A stretch of DNA of 64,000 bases, taken from positions 372,001-436,000 of the forward strand of contig CP047880.1 of the NCBI GenBank assembly GCA_009911715.1, written 5' to 3'. The first letter of the stretch is position 1. Every line of letters starts with the position of its first letter. The translations under genes were made by a program, and so were the position numbers. The DNA comes from Methanomassiliicoccaceae archaeon DOK. GTDB lineage: Archaea > Thermoplasmatota > Thermoplasmata > Methanomassiliicoccales > Methanomethylophilaceae. The notes under the pieces are model-generated. The model was given only the letters and a program-made list of their open reading frames with translations, ran no database searches and was not told where the DNA came from. Shown piece by piece: positions 61,114-64,000 of the stretch.

Positions 61114-61720
61114 GGCGGTCGACTACATCTCCAGGATGGAGCACGGCGTGATCATCGCCGTCGGCAGCGGGAAGCAGGGGAAGTCCTGCTCCCTGCATTC
61201 GCTCATCGACTTGTGCTGGCACACCCGTCCCGTGTACCTCCTGGATCCCATGGAGTACGACGTCTCCATGTTCCCAGGCTACCGCAGGGTCTCCGATCCC
61301 AACGACATCCCCGTGGGTTCGGTTGCTGTGATAGAGGATGTGAACAGGGTGTTCCACTCCCGCGGTTCGGGGAAGGATGCGACTCTACAGAGGTGGCTGG
61401 GAATCATCTCCCACAAGTCCACAGTGGTCTGCATCACAACCCAGTCCATGGCAGGCACGGACATAGAGTTCGTCAGGTCCCAGGACGCCGTGGTCATGTG
61501 CAAGAGGATGCACGACGAGGACCTGGCATTCGAGCGTCCCGAGTTCAGGATGAACCAGGTCCAGGCCAACATCTGGATCGAGGAGGCGGTCAAACAGCAT
61601 CCGAGTCTGGAACCTAGGAGCTGGTGCTTCTTCCCCCGCTTCAACGAATGCGTCGCCATACCGAAGGTCTGGTGGTGGTCCTACAGGAACAGCCACATGC
61701 TCAGGGATGTGAGACTCTGA
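61100..61720 (+). CDS. P-loop ATPase of FtsK/HerA/Zot type
   Basis: 206-residue ATPase. Walker A GSGKQGKS is near residues 20-27, Walker B GSVAVIEDVNRVF near residues 74-86, and the sensor region reads ISHKSTVVCITTQSMAGTDIEFVRSQ, the pattern of the FtsK-HerA superfamily that includes Zot/pI of filamentous phages and packaging or assembly ATPases of archaeal viruses. No membrane helix is visible in it. GTG 61100 is favoured because GGAGGTGAGG lies before it; GTG 61091 is the alternative. It overlaps the end of the preceding membrane-protein gene. Confidence 0.82.
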   Translation: MTASKAVDYISRMEHGVIIAVGSGKQGKSCSLHSLIDLCWHTRPVYLLDPMEYDVSMFPGYRRVSDPNDIPVGSVAVIEDVNRVFHSRGSGKDATLQRWLGIISHKSTVVCITTQSMAGTDIEFVRSQDAVVMCKRMHDEDLAFERPEFRMNQVQANIWIEEAVKQHPSLEPRSWCFFPRFNECVAIPKVWWWSYRNSHMLRDVRL

Positions 61721-61755
61721 GCTTCAATGTCTCCACGGATCCGGAGACCGACAGG

Positions 61756-62046
61756 ATGCTCTCCCTGAGGGCGTCCTCGAAGGTCCCCCTCCCCAGGGAG
61801 ATCGCCCTCTGCGACCCCAGGGACGCGAGGGACTACTTCCAATGGATAGCCGTGTACGAGGCCTTCGGCCTCTCCGACCATCCGCTAGTGCAGCTCCTCG
61901 GCAAGAGGAGGCTCGACGCTGCGATGGCTTCCGCTGTGAGCAGGGCCGAGCATCTCGACCGCGTCGCCCACTACGGCGCGTGGCTCGGGAACGAGGGGGT
62001 GCGGATAGTCGACCTCGTGTCCCCCACGCAGGACGACCCGGAGTGA
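61756..62046 (+). CDS. Small soluble protein between ATPase and rep
   Basis: 96-residue protein from ATG 61756, rich in helices (DYFQWIAVYEAFG; LLGKRRLDAAMASAVSRAEHL). The frame is open for 130 bases upstream inside the ATPase gene, but no good start is seen there. No family recognised. The reading frame is GC-biased in the third position like true genes around it. Followed by a 210-bp G/C-rich gap before rep. Confidence 0.5.
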   Translation: MLSLRASSKVPLPREIALCDPRDARDYFQWIAVYEAFGLSDHPLVQLLGKRRLDAAMASAVSRAEHLDRVAHYGAWLGNEGVRIVDLVSPTQDDPE

Positions 62047-62258
62047 CGGCGGTGCCGTCCCGGCATCCCCCGGCGCCCTCCGCGGCGCACCCTCCCGTCA
62101 TCCCGCACCCTCACACAGTCACCCCTGTCCCTCGCGACGCCGAGGGAGCTCCGCGACCGAGGCGGAGCCAAACAGGCCGAGCGGTCGCGCCTGGCGCAGC
62201 CCAGCGACCGCCGGCCGCCTTCCCGGGACGGCTCCGCCGTCCCACGATCAGAGATAAC
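62047..62258. other. G/C-rich intergenic region with palindromes before rep, candidate origin
   Basis: 212 bp without a gene. GCGGTCGC (62181-62188) pairs with GCGACCGC (62204-62211) around a 15-base loop; GGGACGG (62225-62231) pairs with CCGTCCC (62237-62243) around CTCCG. Such adjacent hairpins just before an HUH rep gene are typical of rolling-circle origins and packaging signals. An open frame crosses the region toward rep but its composition is not coding-like. Confidence 0.5.
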
Positions 62259-63749
62259 ATGCAGATCGAAGACTACGACATCAGGCTCGAGGACAGACGC
62301 CTCCGCGCATTCCAGCGCGACCTCGAGATGAAGGAGAGGCAGGGCCTCGCCGTCCAGGCAGCTCTGGCGGAGCACTCCGTCACATCCTATGTGAGGAACC
62401 TGCCGGTGGAGGACTCCACGTATCCTGCCATAGAGTACCTTAGACTTCATCCGCAGGATGACGTCACCGGGACTCAGGAAGGTGTTCAGGAAGGCCTTTC
62501 GGGAATACCCGTGCAGAAAGGACCCGAGCCCTACCGCCAGTACATATCCTGGTGCATGCCCGCCCATGACCTCACGCGTCCCGACAGGAAGGGCTGCGGC
62601 TTCATCCGCTCCTCAGCCGGAGGCATCGTGTACTCCGCCTGTCCGGAGGATCCCGAGCATCACTGCAAGGGCAAGCGCAGGCACTGCTGGTCTCTTCGTT
62701 GTCCCAAATGCATGAACGACACCGCACTCAAGCGCGGGGTCCAGATCGAGAAGCAGCTCCTCTCCTACAAGGTGCTCAGCGAGAAGAAGGGAATCGGCGT
62801 AGGCGATATCGGCCATTGGGTCGTCTCCCCTCCCCAGGACCTCGTCAAGAGGCTCTGTCAGACCAAGCCGGAGTTCGATGACCTCTGCAAGCATATCGAT
62901 GATTCCATGGTCGCGTTCGGTGCCACAGCAGGGGTCACCATATTCCACCCCTGGCGCCAGAAGGAGTCCGACTGGGAGTTCTCCCCGCACTTCCACATCC
63001 TCTGCTACGGACGCATAGACACCACCGAGTTCAGGAGACAGAACCCCGGATGGCTGATCAAGAAGGTCCACTCCAGGGAGAAGATCCGCAGCATCAGGCA
63101 CACCGCCGCCTATCTCACCACCCATATGGGTCTCGGCATGGCCGAGAAGGACCCCGACGACATCGACTGGGACCTCAAGGTCCTCGACATGCTCGTCCCC
63201 GGCCTCCTGTCCCCAGGTGCCGACTACACCGAGAAGGATTACAACGAGAAGGGAGAAGGCAAGGGAAGGATGCTCGGCGACCTGTCGGGAATCGACTGGG
63301 AGCAGTGGACAATGAAGTCGCTCTCCGTGGAGTTCAAGATCAGGTACTGGGGCGGTGCTTCCAAACGCAACATCCGCACTCTCGGGGTCTACCGCCAGTA
63401 CAAGATCCGCGTCTGCAGGCATTGCCACACCATACTCAGGACCTACGACGGCATCCACGACTGCGTCGGAACATACATCAGATACATCAGGGACGACCCC
63501 GTGGTCGTCTTCGCGGAGGACTTCGAGCTCGTGAATGCGGTCTTCCAGTCCTTCAAGTCCAGGCTCAGAGAAGAGCACCTGACCATCGTGGACTTCTCCA
63601 GGATGTGCCCTCTAGCCCTGTGCACGCTGGACCTCGGCCTCCCCATGGACGAAGACCTGGTAATGACAGGACCTTTCGAGGAGCCCGACGAGTACTTCCT
63701 CAGGAGGCAGCGCGAAGCCTTCGGAAGGGAAACGGAGGCGATAGCGTGA
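62259..63749 (+). CDS. rep: HUH-endonuclease rolling-circle replication initiator
   Basis: 496-residue Rep. The HUH metal motif appears as SPHFHILCYG near residue 245, and a likely nicking tyrosine in AAYLTTHMG near residue 285. An N-terminal zinc cluster (HHCKGKRRHCWSLRCPKC, about residues 133-151) and a C-terminal one (CRHCHTILRTYDGIHDC, near residue 386) flank the nuclease. This domain set resembles Rep proteins of archaeal rolling-circle plasmids and ssDNA viruses. It nicks one strand and keeps the 5' end bound to start replication. It is the last gene of the cassette; its final codons form part of the right direct repeat. Confidence 0.85.
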   Translation: MQIEDYDIRLEDRRLRAFQRDLEMKERQGLAVQAALAEHSVTSYVRNLPVEDSTYPAIEYLRLHPQDDVTGTQEGVQEGLSGIPVQKGPEPYRQYISWCMPAHDLTRPDRKGCGFIRSSAGGIVYSACPEDPEHHCKGKRRHCWSLRCPKCMNDTALKRGVQIEKQLLSYKVLSEKKGIGVGDIGHWVVSPPQDLVKRLCQTKPEFDDLCKHIDDSMVAFGATAGVTIFHPWRQKESDWEFSPHFHILCYGRIDTTEFRRQNPGWLIKKVHSREKIRSIRHTAAYLTTHMGLGMAEKDPDDIDWDLKVLDMLVPGLLSPGADYTEKDYNEKGEGKGRMLGDLSGIDWEQWTMKSLSVEFKIRYWGGASKRNIRTLGVYRQYKIRVCRHCHTILRTYDGIHDCVGTYIRYIRDDPVVVFAEDFELVNAVFQSFKSRLREEHLTIVDFSRMCPLALCTLDLGLPMDEDLVMTGPFEEPDEYFLRRQREAFGRETEAIA

Positions 63750-63766
63750 ATCAGTCGTCTTCCTGT
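63732..63766. repeat. Right copy of the 35-bp direct repeat
   Basis: Matches 49545-49579 at 32 of 35 positions. It covers the last codons and stop of rep on the plus strand and the stop and last codons of the HepT gene on the minus strand. Confidence 0.7.
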
Positions 63767-64000
63767 TCGGATTCGAGATCCTGTTTGATCCTCAGGCATC
63801 TCTCCCTGAGCGCGGGGATGTCCTTCCGGATGGTGTTCCACTGTTTGACGAGGTCGTTGTTGTGGTACTGGTGTGCAGCACGGTCGCGCATCCCGGTGAT
63901 CTCGGACCATGGCACATCCTTGTACCTCTCCAGGAATTCAGAGGACAACCTCTTCACAGCCTCGCCGATCTGCAGGATGCCGAACGCTGTGCTCCACTGG
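63751..64000 (-). CDS. HepT-like HEPN toxin, partial (runs off the window)
   Basis: C-terminal 82 residues of a HEPN RNase toxin; the N-terminus lies beyond the window. The catalytic motif R-x4-H followed by Tyr is intact (MRDRAAHQYH), and there is no frameshift in the visible part. It shares the pattern FGILQIGEAVKRL and the end LRERC then ESEQEDD with the broken copy at 49564, at moderate identity. An MntA-type antitoxin gene is expected next to it outside the window. Convergent with rep: the stops are one base apart. Confidence 0.82.
   Translation of the reverse strand, partial: QWSTAFGILQIGEAVKRLSSEFLERYKDVPWSEITGMRDRAAHQYHNNDLVKQWNTIRKDIPALRERCLRIKQDLESEQEDD

Larger units (their letters stand above)
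49545..63766 (+). mobile_element. Integrated ssDNA-virus-like element with HUH Rep and coat-like cassette
   Basis: A block of about 14.2 kb between two direct repeats. It holds a decayed MntA-HepT pair, a long non-coding leader, and a co-directional cassette from 50903 to 63749 of mostly overlapping genes: small soluble proteins, four large secreted proteins with InlB, PKD and Ig-like modules, five or more very small membrane proteins, a membrane partner, a P-loop ATPase and an HUH replication initiator. Gene content fits a filamentous (inovirus-like) or pleolipovirus-like genome. No integrase, terminase, major capsid of the HK97 or jelly-roll type, or conjugation gene is visible. Boundaries rest on the repeat and are tentative. 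Confidence 0.75.

Noticed and set aside
61842-62258. N-terminal extension of rep into the upstream gap
   Set aside because: The extension is Arg/Pro/Ala-rich and crosses the hairpin region; the first ATG with protein-like sequence is 62259.
49545-63766. Interpretation of the element as a tailed-phage or conjugative island
   Set aside because: There is no terminase, portal, tail, relaxase-T4SS set or integrase; the only enzymes are HUH Rep and an FtsK/HerA-type ATPase.
1-64000. CRISPR arrays and insertion sequences
   Set aside because: No regularly spaced identical repeats and no transposase-like gene were found on either strand.

Overview
The window reads as chromosome of a methanogenic-lineage archaeon, most likely a high-GC member of the Thermoplasmata close to Methanomassiliicoccales; this is inferred from gene content and not proven. 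Archaeal markers are ArcS, archaeal PyrB/PyrI, AMP phosphorylase, a DGGGP-synthase-like UbiA enzyme, an HdrD-like protein, RtcB, the HcyS/HcyF homocysteine system, a two-gene SufC/SufB-type pair, TATA boxes about 25 bp before leaderless starts, and a 5S rRNA gene standing alone. Every intact gene whose end I checked stops in TGA or TAA and none in TAG, as expected where UAG is reserved for pyrrolysine.

Layout. 0-22 kb is mostly housekeeping: porAB, 5S rRNA, a DUF92 protein, UPF0200, pyrI-pyrB, arcS, a DUF368 transporter, a PUA protein, an HD hydrolase, rtcB, an HdrD-like protein, tRNA-His, thrS, two antitoxin-like genes, a DEAD-box helicase, tRNA-Gly, an amidohydrolase, a FUSC-type membrane protein and hisS. 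22-31.5 kb is a cell-surface region: secreted and membrane-anchored proteins, two PH-like membrane proteins, a large leucine-rich-repeat adhesin, and an ABC-2 exporter whose permease carries a long repetitive disordered N-terminus. 31.5-49.4 kb returns to metabolism: RNase H, PanD, an iron/cobalamin-type ABC importer, tRNA-Asp, a VOC protein, SmsB/SmsC, iron-sulfur proteins and flavoproteins, AMP phosphorylase, polyprenol-lipid enzymes, a dTMP-kinase-like protein and the homocysteine operon (UPF0280, HcyF, HcyS).

49.5-63.8 kb is an integrated element. It starts with a decayed MntA-HepT toxin-antitoxin pair and an AT-rich non-coding leader. Then follows one long co-directional cassette of overlapping genes: a small soluble protein, a triple-repeat protein, four large secreted proteins, at least five very small membrane proteins, a membrane partner, a P-loop ATPase of FtsK/HerA/Zot type and an HUH rolling-circle replication initiator. 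Another HepT gene begins at the far end. The two ends share a 35-bp near-identical direct repeat exactly 14,187 bp apart. The gene set and order resemble a filamentous (inovirus-like) or pleolipovirus-like ssDNA virus. No integrase gene is visible. I regard this as the most interesting system in the window.
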